A stretch of DNA of 53,049 bases from Bacteroidota bacterium (GCA_013697245.1 JACCXH010000035.1:1-53049), one strand, 5' to 3'; shown: positions 34,186 to 44,252, counted from the first letter of the stretch. Made by a program: numbers and translations. The notes: generated by a model from the letters alone, not told the origin.

Positions 34186-34363
34186 TATTTCCATTTATCC
34201 CGGTTTTTTAACCACTTATAAGTTTCGCCTAACCACATTTTAACTTGTTAATTTCTTTTAAAATCATTGTATGTAGCTTTATAGTATCAAAAAAATGTTA
34301 ACATACTATTAAAAGTTTAATAAATTGAAAATCAGTAGCTTAATAAAATATAAGGTTTTTTGC

Positions 34364-34394
34364 TTGTTATTAATGCTTAGGGTTTATACTTTTA
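34364..34394 (+). promoter_or_regulatory. Promoter candidate of the 34.4-43.7 kb operon
   Basis: TTG (34364-34366), 20 bases, then TACTTTTA (34387-34394), one base from TAnnTTTG, 40 bases before the ATG at 34435. The spacing equals that of the candidate before 22270. The other 250 bases of this gap (34186-34434) show no gene. Confidence 0.4.
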
Positions 34395-34434
34395 AGGCTT
34401 TTATAAGTAGAAAATTAAGGTAATTTAACAATAT

Positions 34435-37400
34435 ATGATAAAGAAGATTTACTTAGCAGTTGTATTGGTTGTTTTCACAGGTTTGGCCGCACTGGCGCAA
34501 GGAAATGGAGCAATTAAGATAGTATTACAGGATAAAGCAACCAAGGAAGCGATTCCTTTTGCTAACGTTGTAGCCTATAAAGATGGGGTGCAGGTAGGTG
34601 TTGCCACTACAAACATGGACGGGGAGGCTTTTATCAAGCCACTGTCTCCGGGAAAATACATGGTTAAAGGTGTTTACGTTGGTTACCAAGCCGCAGAAGT
34701 GAAAGACATTGTGGTTGGTGACGGTAAAACGGCTTATATCACCATTGGTCTGTCAAATGGCGAAGGTGTTAAATTAGATGAAGTTGAAGTTGTTACTTAC
34801 CAAGTTCCGTTAATCGATCCGGATACAAAATCAGGACAAACTGTTACCCGCGAAGATTACCAGAATTTAGCAACAAAGGACGTTAACTCAGTAGCTGCAA
34901 CAACAGCCGGTGTATATCAGGCCGATGAAGGAAAAGAAGTGAATGTAAGGGGTGGACGTAGTGGAAACACTACTTATTTCGTAGATGGTGTTAAAGTTTT
35001 CGGTTCTCCTAACTTACCACAGCAATCTATTGAGCAAATTAACGTAATTACCGGTGGGGTTCCTGCCATGTATGGTGACTTAACTTCGGGTGCCATCTCT
35101 ATTTCAACTCGTGGTCCTCAATCAAAATATTTTGGTGGGGTTGAGTTAATCTCTTCTCAGCTTACCGATGCTTATGGGTATAACTCATTAGGTTTTAGTG
35201 TTGGCGGACCGATCTATAAAAAGAAAGACTCTACACACAGAACTGTTTTAGGTTTCTTCTTATCTGGACAAGGTAATTATGTAAAAGATCCGGCTCCATC
35301 TTTTGTGCCTATTTATGTTATAAATCAGGACAAATTACAAGAGATAAAAGATCAGCCATTATTGCCTTCTCCATCAGGAACAGGTTTTATACGTTCATCA
35401 GAATTTATTACAAAAGACGACCTTCATACACAAAAATACAGGCCAAATGCTGCAGGCCGTTTATTATCGCTTAATGGTAAAATTGATTATGCACCAACAG
35501 CGAATACAAATATTTCATTGGGTGGCTTTTATGAATACTCAGATAACTTTAATTCCAGCATTGTAAATAATCTTTTAAACTCAGCAAATAATTCAAAAAC
35601 AAGTAAAAAAACAAAAAGGATCAATCTTTCTATCACTCAAAAATTTGGTGGCAATAACAGTAAAGAAAAATCACAATCCGTGATTAGCAACGCCTTCTTT
35701 AAATTTTTGGTGAGTTATGAAAATGTCAATTCATTAACACAAAGCGCCGTGCATAAAGATAAATTCTTCGACTATGGTTATGTTGGAAAATTTGAGAGGC
35801 CTTACGCAGGACAGGAAAATGCATTTAATTACCAATACGATCCCGCATTTAATTTAAATGGTCAAACAATTAATGCTTATGCATACAGAGGCCCGTTCGA
35901 ATTACCTGTTGTGTTTACCCCATCAGATCTTAATCCGGATGCAGCCTTGTATACAAGTTATTTACTTTCGCAATCCGGACCGGTAGCTTTTGGTGGTAAT
36001 TTTATTCAGGGAAATAATGGCTTGGTAAATGGCGCTAATCCACAGAATGTGTATGGTTTATTTAACAATTTTGGTAACTATCCAACAACTTATAACAGCA
36101 CTACGAATGGTCAATTCAGGATCGCCACAAGTTTTAACGCCGATATTAAAAATCACGCTTTAACTTTTGGTTTGGAATTCGATCAAAGAACACTTAATCA
36201 TTATGGATTAACTGCTACTGATCTTTGGGATGTAATGAGAAATCAGGCCAATTTACATACCCGCGAATTAGATCTTGCTAACCCTATCTTAACACCACAG
36301 TTTTCAGGATTAGTACCTTATTACTATTTCCAAAATAAATACCAGGCTGATAAACAAACTCAATTCTCTGAAAGAATACTAGAAAAATTAGGTTTACCAA
36401 AAGATTATACCGGCTTTATCAATACAGATGCTTTAGATCCATCACAATTAAGCATAGATATGTTTAGTGCCGATGACCTTTTCTATAATCAAAATAACCC
36501 GGTTGTTAATTATTTCGGTTATACTCATGATGGTAAAATAACACACGATAAGACCAGCATTAGCACTTTCCTTGAGCAAAAAGATGATGCAGGAAGGCCG
36601 CTTTATACTGTAGGCGCATTTAAGCCTATTTATGCTTCTGTATTTATTATGGATAAATTTGATTTTAAAGATATTAAATTCAACGTTGGTTTACGTGTAG
36701 ATCGTTATGATGCAAACCAACAAGTATTAAAAGATAAATACGCTTTTCATGAATTAGCAAAAGTAAGCGACCTTGCTTCTTTAGAAAATTTACCCGCGGG
36801 TTTTGCAGATAATGTACCGGGAAATATCTCAAAAAATGCTGCTATCTATGTTGCTCAGGCACCAATTGGCGGAAAATCACCTTTATATATTAAAGGTTAC
36901 AGGCAAGGCGATAAGTGGTTTGATGCTGAAGGAAACGAATTATCAGATCCAACACTTCTGCAAGCTTCATCAGGTAACCCTGTTCCACTATTTAAAGACC
37001 GCTCTAACTACGATAAAAAAATGTCGATTGGTGGTTTTACACAATACGCTGCAGCTATTAATGTTATGCCACGTATCGCTTTCTCATTCCCGATATCAGA
37101 TGTGTCTAACTTCTTTGCTCACTATGATATCTTAACACAACGTCCTGAAGGTATCCGTGCAATTTTAAATCCATTGGATTATTATTTTATGGATGCTCAA
37201 AGTAATACGCCTTTACTTAATAACCCGAATTTAAAACCACAACAAACAATTGATTATGAGTTAGGATTTTCGCAGGTATTAAATGAGCGTAAAAATGCTT
37301 CCTTAACAATTACTTCTTTCTATCGTGAAATGCGTAATATGATCAACCAACGTTTTGTTACCGGTGCATATCCTAAGTCTTATATTCAATATGATAATAT

Positions 37401-38154
37401 TGACTTTGCTACAACAAAAGGTTTATCATTTGTGTTCGACTTCCGCAGAACAGGTGGTTCAAGATATTCGGCTAACTACACATTACAATTTGCTGAAGGA
37501 TCGGGTTCAAGCGCAAACTCAGGAGCTAACTTAGCTTCATCAGGTACCCCTAACTTGCGTATCTTACAGCCTCTAGATTTTGATCAACGCCATAGTTTTG
37601 TGTTAAATTATGACTACCGTTTTGGTGCTGAAAAAGATTATAAAGGACCATCTTTTAAAACAAAAAAAGGAAAAACAATTCAGTTGTTTGAAGATGTTGG
37701 TTTCAATATCTCTTTCATTCTTGGTTCTGGCACGCCTTACACACGTTGGAATACTGCTGTGCCTTATAATGCTTTTCTGGTGGCAACTCGTTCAAGTATT
37801 GTTGGACAAATCAATGGTTCATCTAAACCATGGAGCTACAGGGCTAACTTTAGAATTGATAAGAACATTCAGTTAAGTTGGGGTAAAAAAGGCGAAGAAG
37901 GTAGAAAAACTGCTGGCTTAAATGTTTACTTACAGGTTTTGAATTTATTTAATACACGTAATATTTTAAATGTATATAGTTTCACAGGTAATCCGTCAGA
38001 TGATGGGTATTTAACATCAACTCAGGCACAAGCTTCGTTAGCCCTTGCTAATAGCGCCAATGCTTTTAGAGACATGTATAATATCAGTATCAACCAACCG
38101 GGTAATTATAGTAGCCCGCGCCAGATACGTATTGGCTTAATGTTTAATTTTTAG
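34435..38154 (+). CDS. Large TonB-dependent receptor with carboxypeptidase-like regulatory domain
   Basis: 1239 residues. Signal peptide (MIKKIYLAVVLVVFTGLAALAQ), carboxypeptidase-regulatory-like domain (about 25-105; AIKIVLQDKATKEAIPFANVV), plug (about 125-230; SVAATTAGVYQADEGKEVNVRGGRSG; FVDGVKVFGSPNLPQQSIEQINVITGG) and a long barrel ending in RQIRIGLMFNF. It is larger than most SusC-like receptors because of insertions in the barrel (about 300-700). No SusD follows; instead the next two genes are a 1480-aa secreted protein and a PorV/PorQ-like barrel. Such receptors can import ligands or act as channels or anchors for partner proteins; the role is unknown. The gap to the next gene is 12 bases. 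Confidence 0.88.
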   Translation: MIKKIYLAVVLVVFTGLAALAQGNGAIKIVLQDKATKEAIPFANVVAYKDGVQVGVATTNMDGEAFIKPLSPGKYMVKGVYVGYQAAEVKDIVVGDGKTAYITIGLSNGEGVKLDEVEVVTYQVPLIDPDTKSGQTVTREDYQNLATKDVNSVAATTAGVYQADEGKEVNVRGGRSGNTTYFVDGVKVFGSPNLPQQSIEQINVITGGVPAMYGDLTSGAISISTRGPQSKYFGGVELISSQLTDAYGYNSLGFSVGGPIYKKKDSTHRTVLGFFLSGQGNYVKDPAPSFVPIYVINQDKLQEIKDQPLLPSPSGTGFIRSSEFITKDDLHTQKYRPNAAGRLLSLNGKIDYAPTANTNISLGGFYEYSDNFNSSIVNNLLNSANNSKTSKKTKRINLSITQKFGGNNSKEKSQSVISNAFFKFLVSYENVNSLTQSAVHKDKFFDYGYVGKFERPYAGQENAFNYQYDPAFNLNGQTINAYAYRGPFELPVVFTPSDLNPDAALYTSYLLSQSGPVAFGGNFIQGNNGLVNGANPQNVYGLFNNFGNYPTTYNSTTNGQFRIATSFNADIKNHALTFGLEFDQRTLNHYGLTATDLWDVMRNQANLHTRELDLANPILTPQFSGLVPYYYFQNKYQADKQTQFSERILEKLGLPKDYTGFINTDALDPSQLSIDMFSADDLFYNQNNPVVNYFGYTHDGKITHDKTSISTFLEQKDDAGRPLYTVGAFKPIYASVFIMDKFDFKDIKFNVGLRVDRYDANQQVLKDKYAFHELAKVSDLASLENLPAGFADNVPGNISKNAAIYVAQAPIGGKSPLYIKGYRQGDKWFDAEGNELSDPTLLQASSGNPVPLFKDRSNYDKKMSIGGFTQYAAAINVMPRIAFSFPISDVSNFFAHYDILTQRPEGIRAILNPLDYYFMDAQSNTPLLNNPNLKPQQTIDYELGFSQVLNERKNASLTITSFYREMRNMINQRFVTGAYPKSYIQYDNIDFATTKGLSFVFDFRRTGGSRYSANYTLQFAEGSGSSANSGANLASSGTPNLRILQPLDFDQRHSFVLNYDYRFGAEKDYKGPSFKTKKGKTIQLFEDVGFNISFILGSGTPYTRWNTAVPYNAFLVATRSSIVGQINGSSKPWSYRANFRIDKNIQLSWGKKGEEGRKTAGLNVYLQVLNLFNTRNILNVYSFTGNPSDDGYLTSTQAQASLALANSANAFRDMYNISINQPGNYSSPRQIRIGLMFNF

Positions 38155-38158
38155 GAGG
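38153..38158 (+). promoter_or_regulatory. Strong Shine-Dalgarno sequence (AGGAGG)
   Basis: AGGAGG ends 8 bases before the ATG at 38167 and overlaps the receptor's stop region. Few genes in the window have such a site, in line with the weak use of Shine-Dalgarno pairing in Bacteroidota, so it is unusual and supports this start. Confidence 0.7.
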
Positions 38159-38166
38159 AATTTAAT

Positions 38167-41100
38167 ATGAAAAAGATTGTAATATTTTTAAGTGTCTTAT
38201 GTAGCATAAGCATTTATGGTAGAGAAAAAGCAGCAAAAATGTTGGATAACTCAATCAACGATGGTGGTTCGGGTGGGAAGATAATGGCTGCTTGCGCCGC
38301 TCCAAAAGGGGCCGCTGAACTTTGGCTTAACAACGTTAGAACCATTATTTATAGTGGTGGTGATATGTGGTGGGATCTACAAGGTAATGGTAATGCTTAT
38401 TATATTGTTCCTGCTACCTCTAACAGGGCTACAGGTATATCTTCTTGCTTCGCCGGTTCGATCTGGTTAGGTGGTTTAGATGCCGGTGGACAATTAAAAG
38501 TTGCCGCTATGACCTATCGTCAAAATGGTATAGATTTTTGGCCCGGCCCATTAGATACAGTTAATGCATCTGCCGACCCTGCTGAGTGTTTAAAATACGA
38601 TCAAATTTATACTATTACCCGTGCTGAAGTAGATAATCTTATCAATGGAGGCGCTGCTACACCAAACATTTTAGCCTGGCCGGGAAATGGCGATGTTAGT
38701 AAAAATGAAGGCAAACGTTTAGCGCCATTTGTGGATGTTAACCTTGATGGATTCTACGATCCAACTGGCCCAACACCTGATTATCCGGCATATGATGTTT
38801 ATAATTTAGCGTTAAAAGATAATTTAGGATTTTGTAAATCAAAATTATACGGAGATCAAACTTTATTTTGGGTATTTAATGATAAAGGCGGAGCTCACAC
38901 AGAAACACAAGGTGTGCAAATTGGGGTTGAAGTTAGAGCACAAGCTTTTGCTTTTAAAACCAATGATGAAGTAAATAATATGACATTTTATAATTATGAG
39001 ATTCATAATCGTTCTTCATTCCAGTTAAATCAAACTTATTTTACTGTTTGGACAGATGCCGATCTTGGATATTATTTGGATGATTATGTTGGTTGCGACG
39101 TTTCAAGAGGATTAGGTTATATTTATAACGCCGATCCTTACGATGAAACAGCTTCCGGAACAAATGGTTATGGTGATTTTCCTCCTGCTTTAGGTTGCGA
39201 CTTTTTTAGAGGTCCACTTGCTGATCCTAATGACGGAATTGATAACGATAATGATGCTAATGTAATTCCTCAAACGCCTTATACAGGAACTGATGAGCCG
39301 GGTGAAACAATTCAAATGAGCCGTTTTACCTATTACAATAATAATATAGGGGCCTTCCCTCCACAAACAACTAACCCTGATATTGCTATTCACTATTATA
39401 ATTTCATGACAGGTTTTTGGAAAGATGGTTCGCCATTTACTTTTGGAGGCAACGCTTACGGTGGTACCGCACCTGCAACTTTTGTTTACGATGGTAACCC
39501 TGTTACAGGTACTGGCTGGACTGAAAAATCTGCCGGTAACCTTCCGGGTGACAGACGTTTCTTGCAATCTGCCGGACCATTTAAATTATTACCCGGCGCA
39601 GTAAACGAACTTACTTTTGGTATGCCATGGGCACAAAGCCCTGTAAAAGGTGGAAACTTAACTTCGGTAGATCTACTAAAAACTGCTGATGATAAAGCAC
39701 AAGCTTTATTTGATAATTGCTTTAAATTATTAGATGGCCCTGAAGCACCTGATATGACCATTCAGGAGATAAACAATGAGTTAATTATTTATTTAACTAA
39801 CAAAAAAGGTTCAAATAATTATAAACAGTTTAATAATGATTATGCTGAAACAGATATCTCTATTTTATCTGATCCAACATCTACTATCCCTGCGTTAAGT
39901 AATCCCGATAAGATCTATCGTTTTGAAGGATATCTTGTTTATCAGGTTGTAAACGATAAAGTAGCATCTACTGATTTGGCTGACAGAACAAAAGCCATTC
40001 CTGTTTTTCAATGCGACAGACAAAATAACATTTCACGTATTGTAAACTTTGAATTAGATAATGGCCTTGGCGCTTTAGTTCCTAAAATTAAAGTAGAAGG
40101 AAATGATAAAGGTATTGTGTCTACTTTTAGAATTACTGACGATGCTTTCTCAACTTCATCAAATAGGAAATTAGTAAATAATAAGACCTATTACTTTTTT
40201 GCAGTTGCTTATGCTTATAATAATTATTTAACTTATGCTCCTGATGTTCCAGTATCTGTAAATCCGGCTGCAAACATTTTAGGTCAAAAACATCCTTACC
40301 TCGAAGGACGTAAATTTAAACGTGCTGCTGGTATCCCACACATTCCGGATATTGAAAAAGACGGTACTGTGCCTCAATCGGCTTATGGTTTCGGACCAAA
40401 AATTACCAGGGTTGAAGGACAAGGTAATGGTGGAAATAAATTAACCATGACCAGAGCATCTGAAGACGAGATTGTTGCTAATGGCTTTAAAGCTGATATC
40501 ACTTATGAGAACGCACAAGGACCAATTAACATTAAAGTAGTTGACCCATTGAACGTAAAAAATTCTGATTTTACTTTCAGGTTCATTAATCGCTTGGTTA
40601 GTTCAACTGCGCCTCAAACAAGCGTAAACGCTATGCCAACCGGTACAAGCTCTGGTATTGCTGCTTTAAATGTAGATAATACTAGCTGGGAATTAAAAGA
40701 TCTACAATCTGGAAAAATGTACTATCCTACTGCAATTGTTCCTACAAACACAACAGATATTTATTATGAAACAATTAAAGTTGGAAATGAATTTTATTTC
40801 CCTGACTTAGGTTTCTCTTTAACAATTAAACAAGTTGGCGATCCGGGTGAATTTGTTGGTACTTTTTCAAACTTTACATCTTTAAGTTCCGATTATCCTG
40901 GCCCAACTCCGGGAGCATTTATTGGCGCAACAATCTCTTATGAAAATGGCCCGGCCAATTGGTTAAACCCTGTACCAGACGTTGATGGAAATACACCATT
41001 TAACTGGATCTTATCAGGTAATAATAAAACAGCCGGAAGCGAAGACGCATATTATAAAAAAGATAACGCAGGTGTTATTGCAGCATTTTATGATCCTAAA

Positions 41101-42609
41101 AAAGAATTTGGGAAAATATTAGGCGGTACATGGGCACCATATCCTTTAGCGGCTTCTTATTATTCTATAACTTCTAGTAGTGCGCCAAATTTACCGGCCC
41201 GTGTGTTTGGCGGACCAGGCTTAAATGGTAAGATTTGGAAATTAGATGCCATCAATTACCCTTCTATTTATGGAACTCCGGGTGATGGTGCTCCAAGTTT
41301 AGATGGAAATACCGACCTAAGAAAATTAGGAAGTGCTTTGATCGTATATACTAAAGACAAGAGTAAATGGACAAGATGCCCGGTTCTTGAAATGCAGGAA
41401 AAATATACACTTAGCGAAGGCGGTGGCGTATTTTTTGGCCCAAGAAGGCACCAGTCTGTAAACAAAGACGGAGTTTATGCTGCAGTAGGTAGCGGAACTA
41501 GTTCCAATGTTAGCGACCCTAATTATATTTCTGAAACTGGTATGGGATGGTTCCCGGGCTATGCTATTAATTTAGAGACCGGTGAGCGTTTGAACATGGC
41601 CTTTGGTGAAGATAGCTACCAAAAAGAAAATAATGGTAATGATATGAAATGGAACCCAACTTCAAGTTTCAACTCTCCTTATCCATATGCATTTGGTGGT
41701 AAACACTTTGTGTATGTATTTGGTGGAAATTCTATTCAATCCGTGTATCCTACTCCGGGTGTTCCGTTTGGTTGGGAAGCTACTTTGGGAGGCCAACCTT
41801 ATGGTCAGTTAAAATATGATGCAGGTGCAAGATCAATTAATGTATTGCAAAAATATTTTGGACCATCGTTTAATCAAGATAATAGTGGCGCCGGTTTAGG
41901 GCCATTGAATGGATTAGAGCGCGATATTATGTGGGTATCAATTCCGATGCTTGCAAACGGCGTTAGCTTTACAGATCCTGCAGATATGCCTTCAGATGTA
42001 AGGGTACAGATCAACGTATCAAAGCCTTATCGTTATGGTTACTCCGGAGTTGCAACATATACTACGCCACAAGTTGCGATTAATATTAACAAACTTCAGA
42101 ATGTAAATTCTCCAAGTATGTTAACTACTGATATCAGCGCTAGCCCGGTAAATAACAACTTCCCGATGTATAAATTTAATACAAGCGATATTGCTACTTT
42201 ATTTGCAGATAATACTACTGCAAAAAATGGTTTAGATCTTATCAGGGTTGTACCAAATCCTTATTATGGTTCATCTTCTTACGAAACCAATAGGATTGAC
42301 AATCGCGTTAGGATAACTAATTTACCAAACAAGTGTACCATAAAAATATTTACAATGAATGGAACATTGGTTAGAACTATTACCCGTGATGTTTCAGGAC
42401 AAGAAGATATTTATGTTGGAGTATCAGGAAGTGGAACAGATATTAAACAGGCTAAACGCGTACCATATACAGATTGGGATCTAAAAAATCAAAGTGGTAT
42501 TTCAGTTGCCAGTGGTTTATATATATTCTATATTGACGCTCCCGGCATTGGTGAAAAAATAGTTAAATGGTTTGGAGCAATGCGTCCTTTAGATGTTCAA
42601 AGTTACTAA
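38167..42609 (+). CDS. Very large secreted protein with T9SS type A-like C-terminus
   Basis: 1480 residues. The signal peptide (MKKIVIFLSVLCSISIYG) is followed by a large beta-rich passenger. Recognisable segments are ELWLNNVRTIIYSGGDMWWDL, AGSIWLGGLDAGGQLKVAAM and FVDVNLDGFYDPTGPTPDYP, a domain also seen in large secreted proteins of other Bacteroidota, and Asp-rich, possibly calcium-binding loops (DGIDNDNDANV). The tail (about 1390-1480; IRVVPNPYYGSSSYE...IKIFTMNGTLVRTI...SGLYIFYIDAPGIGEKIVKWFG) is a T9SS type A-like or FlgD-Ig-like sorting domain. Enzymatic motifs were not found. It lies between the receptor and a PorV/PorQ-like barrel and is preceded by AGGAGG, which suggests the three are exported and used together. 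Confidence 0.85.
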   Translation: MKKIVIFLSVLCSISIYGREKAAKMLDNSINDGGSGGKIMAACAAPKGAAELWLNNVRTIIYSGGDMWWDLQGNGNAYYIVPATSNRATGISSCFAGSIWLGGLDAGGQLKVAAMTYRQNGIDFWPGPLDTVNASADPAECLKYDQIYTITRAEVDNLINGGAATPNILAWPGNGDVSKNEGKRLAPFVDVNLDGFYDPTGPTPDYPAYDVYNLALKDNLGFCKSKLYGDQTLFWVFNDKGGAHTETQGVQIGVEVRAQAFAFKTNDEVNNMTFYNYEIHNRSSFQLNQTYFTVWTDADLGYYLDDYVGCDVSRGLGYIYNADPYDETASGTNGYGDFPPALGCDFFRGPLADPNDGIDNDNDANVIPQTPYTGTDEPGETIQMSRFTYYNNNIGAFPPQTTNPDIAIHYYNFMTGFWKDGSPFTFGGNAYGGTAPATFVYDGNPVTGTGWTEKSAGNLPGDRRFLQSAGPFKLLPGAVNELTFGMPWAQSPVKGGNLTSVDLLKTADDKAQALFDNCFKLLDGPEAPDMTIQEINNELIIYLTNKKGSNNYKQFNNDYAETDISILSDPTSTIPALSNPDKIYRFEGYLVYQVVNDKVASTDLADRTKAIPVFQCDRQNNISRIVNFELDNGLGALVPKIKVEGNDKGIVSTFRITDDAFSTSSNRKLVNNKTYYFFAVAYAYNNYLTYAPDVPVSVNPAANILGQKHPYLEGRKFKRAAGIPHIPDIEKDGTVPQSAYGFGPKITRVEGQGNGGNKLTMTRASEDEIVANGFKADITYENAQGPINIKVVDPLNVKNSDFTFRFINRLVSSTAPQTSVNAMPTGTSSGIAALNVDNTSWELKDLQSGKMYYPTAIVPTNTTDIYYETIKVGNEFYFPDLGFSLTIKQVGDPGEFVGTFSNFTSLSSDYPGPTPGAFIGATISYENGPANWLNPVPDVDGNTPFNWILSGNNKTAGSEDAYYKKDNAGVIAAFYDPKKEFGKILGGTWAPYPLAASYYSITSSSAPNLPARVFGGPGLNGKIWKLDAINYPSIYGTPGDGAPSLDGNTDLRKLGSALIVYTKDKSKWTRCPVLEMQEKYTLSEGGGVFFGPRRHQSVNKDGVYAAVGSGTSSNVSDPNYISETGMGWFPGYAINLETGERLNMAFGEDSYQKENNGNDMKWNPTSSFNSPYPYAFGGKHFVYVFGGNSIQSVYPTPGVPFGWEATLGGQPYGQLKYDAGARSINVLQKYFGPSFNQDNSGAGLGPLNGLERDIMWVSIPMLANGVSFTDPADMPSDVRVQINVSKPYRYGYSGVATYTTPQVAININKLQNVNSPSMLTTDISASPVNNNFPMYKFNTSDIATLFADNTTAKNGLDLIRVVPNPYYGSSSYETNRIDNRVRITNLPNKCTIKIFTMNGTLVRTITRDVSGQEDIYVGVSGSGTDIKQAKRVPYTDWDLKNQSGISVASGLYIFYIDAPGIGEKIVKWFGAMRPLDVQSY

Positions 42610-42617
42610 CGAGAATT

Positions 42618-43694
42618 ATGAAAGTTATGATGAAAAATTTAAAACATATTGGTTTATCTGCCCTAATGGTTACAACTGTTATTGGCAATGCAGGTAACCC
42701 CGAAAGAAGAGGCCAGGCAGGTGCTAGTCAACTCCTGATAAATCCATATGCCAGAAACTCTGGCATGGTTGGATCTAACTCTGCTAAAGCAAGGGGTTTA
42801 GAAGCTCAATTCCTAAACGTTGCAGGTACTGCCTACACGCGTAAAACCGAAATTATCTTTAACAGGTCAAACTGGTTACAAGGCACCGATATTTTTATCA
42901 ATAGTTTTGGTTTAACTCAAGGTGTTGGAGAAACAGGAACAATTGGTTTAGGTGTTGTTGCCATTAACGCCGGAAAGATCGAAACCACAACCGAAGAACA
43001 ACCCGATGGCGGATTAGGAACCTACAGCCCAACTTTCTATAACATTAGTTTATCATATGCGAAAATGTTCTCAGATAATATTTTTGGAGGCATTAACTTT
43101 AAGATCATTAACGAGCAAATCCCAAACGTTTCGGCTAGAGGTATTGCTTTAGATGCCGGTATTCAATACCACACCGGTAAGTACGACCAAATTCACTTTG
43201 GTATTGCACTAAAGAACTGGGGTCCTAAAATGTCTTACAGGGGCGATGGTTTAACACGTCAGGCTACTGTAAAATATGGTAATAATTATGATCTAACCGT
43301 TAATAACCGTTCAGGTGCATTTGAGTTACCTGCTTTAGTAAACATCGGCGCTTCTTACGACGTGTATCTAACAAAAGACAGTACCGGTCTATCTAAAAAA
43401 CACCGCGTTACTTTTAATGGTACTTATACTTCTAACTCGTTTACTAACGATAACTTTTTATTCGGTTTAGAGTATGGTTGGAAAGATATGTTGATGATCA
43501 GAGGTGGTTATTACGCTGAAAAAGGAATTTTACATGAGTCAACGCGTCAAACTGTATTTACAGGTCCTGCTGCGGGTTTAACTTTTGAAATACCGGTTAA
43601 CGAGAAAAAAACTACCGTGGCTCTGGATTATTCTTATCGTTTGACGAATCCTTTTGGTGGTACCCATACCTTTGGTATAAGATTGAATTTATAG
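42618..43694 (+). CDS. PorV/PorQ-family outer-membrane beta-barrel protein
   Basis: 358 residues from ATG 42618; ATGs at 42627 and 42630 are alternatives. A signal peptide (KNLKHIGLSALMVTTVIGNAG) is followed by GQAGASQLLINPYARNSGMVGSNSAKARGLEAQFLNVAG and alternating strands typical of the PorV/PorQ/FadL-like barrel (IEIFINSFGLTQG-type strands, GIQYHTGKYDQIHFGIALKNWG), ending in FGIRLNL. PorV carries T9SS cargo from the translocon to the sortase; PorQ is a related barrel. Placement right after a T9SS cargo gene suggests a dedicated attachment or shuttle role, which is inference. It starts 8 bases after the cargo stop; the operon ends at the terminator at 43724. Confidence 0.85.
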   Translation: MKVMMKNLKHIGLSALMVTTVIGNAGNPERRGQAGASQLLINPYARNSGMVGSNSAKARGLEAQFLNVAGTAYTRKTEIIFNRSNWLQGTDIFINSFGLTQGVGETGTIGLGVVAINAGKIETTTEEQPDGGLGTYSPTFYNISLSYAKMFSDNIFGGINFKIINEQIPNVSARGIALDAGIQYHTGKYDQIHFGIALKNWGPKMSYRGDGLTRQATVKYGNNYDLTVNNRSGAFELPALVNIGASYDVYLTKDSTGLSKKHRVTFNGTYTSNSFTNDNFLFGLEYGWKDMLMIRGGYYAEKGILHESTRQTVFTGPAAGLTFEIPVNEKKTTVALDYSYRLTNPFGGTHTFGIRLNL

Positions 43695-43712
43695 TTTTTT
43701 TTAATACATTTG
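43683..43712 (+). promoter_or_regulatory. greA: greA promoter candidate (TTG-N19-TACATTTG)
   Basis: TTG (43683-43685, inside the last codons of the upstream gene) and TACATTTG (43705-43712) are separated by 19 bases, one of the best consensus matches in the window. It predicts transcription from near 43719. The hairpin-plus-T-run terminator at 43724-43757 would then lie at the very start of the transcript, before the greA ATG at 43774. Confidence 0.55.
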
Positions 43713-43723
43713 TTTTATTAAAG

Positions 43724-43757
43724 GAGTCCCGGTATTTAATCGGGATTCTTTGTTTTT
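43724..43757 (+). terminator. Intrinsic terminator, or greA leader attenuator
   Basis: GAGTCCCG (43724-43731) pairs with CGGGATTC (43741-43748), eight pairs with one G-T, around a 9-nt loop and followed by a T-rich run. It ends the 34.4-43.7 kb operon, 30 bases after the stop codon. Because a consensus promoter lies just upstream of it, it may also act in the greA leader. Confidence 0.85.
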
Positions 43758-43773
43758 TTAATAATAGGTAATT

Positions 43774-44247
43774 ATGGCACAAATAGGATATTATACGGAA
43801 GAAGGCTTGAAAAAGATGAGAGATGAGTTACAACAATTAAAAACTGTTGAAAGAAAAGCTGCTACACAAGCCATTGTTGACGCACGCGATAAAGGCGATC
43901 TTAGTGAGAATGCAGAATACGATGCGGCCAGAGAAGCTCAGGTTTTATTAGAGTTTAGAATCGCTAAATTAGAAGATGTAATTGCTAATGCCAGGATAGT
44001 TGATGAAACGCAAATAGACCTTACAAAAGTAAGTATCTTAACTACCGTTAAAATAAAGAACACTAATAATGGTGCTGTTATGAAATATACTTTGGTAGCA
44101 GAGAATGAAGCAGATCTTAAAATAGGAAAGATCTCGGTTGACTCACCAATTGGAAAAGCATTGTTAGGCAAAAAAGTAGGAGAGAAGGTGGATGTGCAGG
44201 TTCCGGCCGGAAAAGTTACTTTTCAGATCTCAGAAATTACTATTTAA
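43774..44247 (+). CDS. greA: Transcription elongation factor GreA
   Basis: 157 residues. The N-terminal coiled coil (about 1-75) carries the acidic tip ARDKGDLSENAEYDAAREAQ with D42 and E45, which enter the RNA polymerase channel to help RNA cleavage in backtracked complexes. The C-terminal FKBP-like domain ends FQISEITI. Length and motifs match the family. It is followed after 5 bases by a HIT gene, an arrangement common in Bacteroidota, and then by a phosphohexomutase. A leader with promoter and hairpin precedes it. Confidence 0.95.
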   Translation: MAQIGYYTEEGLKKMRDELQQLKTVERKAATQAIVDARDKGDLSENAEYDAAREAQVLLEFRIAKLEDVIANARIVDETQIDLTKVSILTTVKIKNTNNGAVMKYTLVAENEADLKIGKISVDSPIGKALLGKKVGEKVDVQVPAGKVTFQISEITI

Positions 44248-44252
44248 ATAAA

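Noticed and set aside
33970-34238. Two antisense frames over the basic secreted protein
   Set aside because: Phe/Leu-rich translations produced by reading A-rich Lys codons backwards.
36803-37876. Plus-strand frames shifted within the large TonB receptor
   Set aside because: Out-of-frame shadows; the receptor frame is unbroken from plug to barrel end.
39190-39761. Antisense frames in the 1480-aa gene
   Set aside because: No start context, and the forward frame is continuous and coherent.
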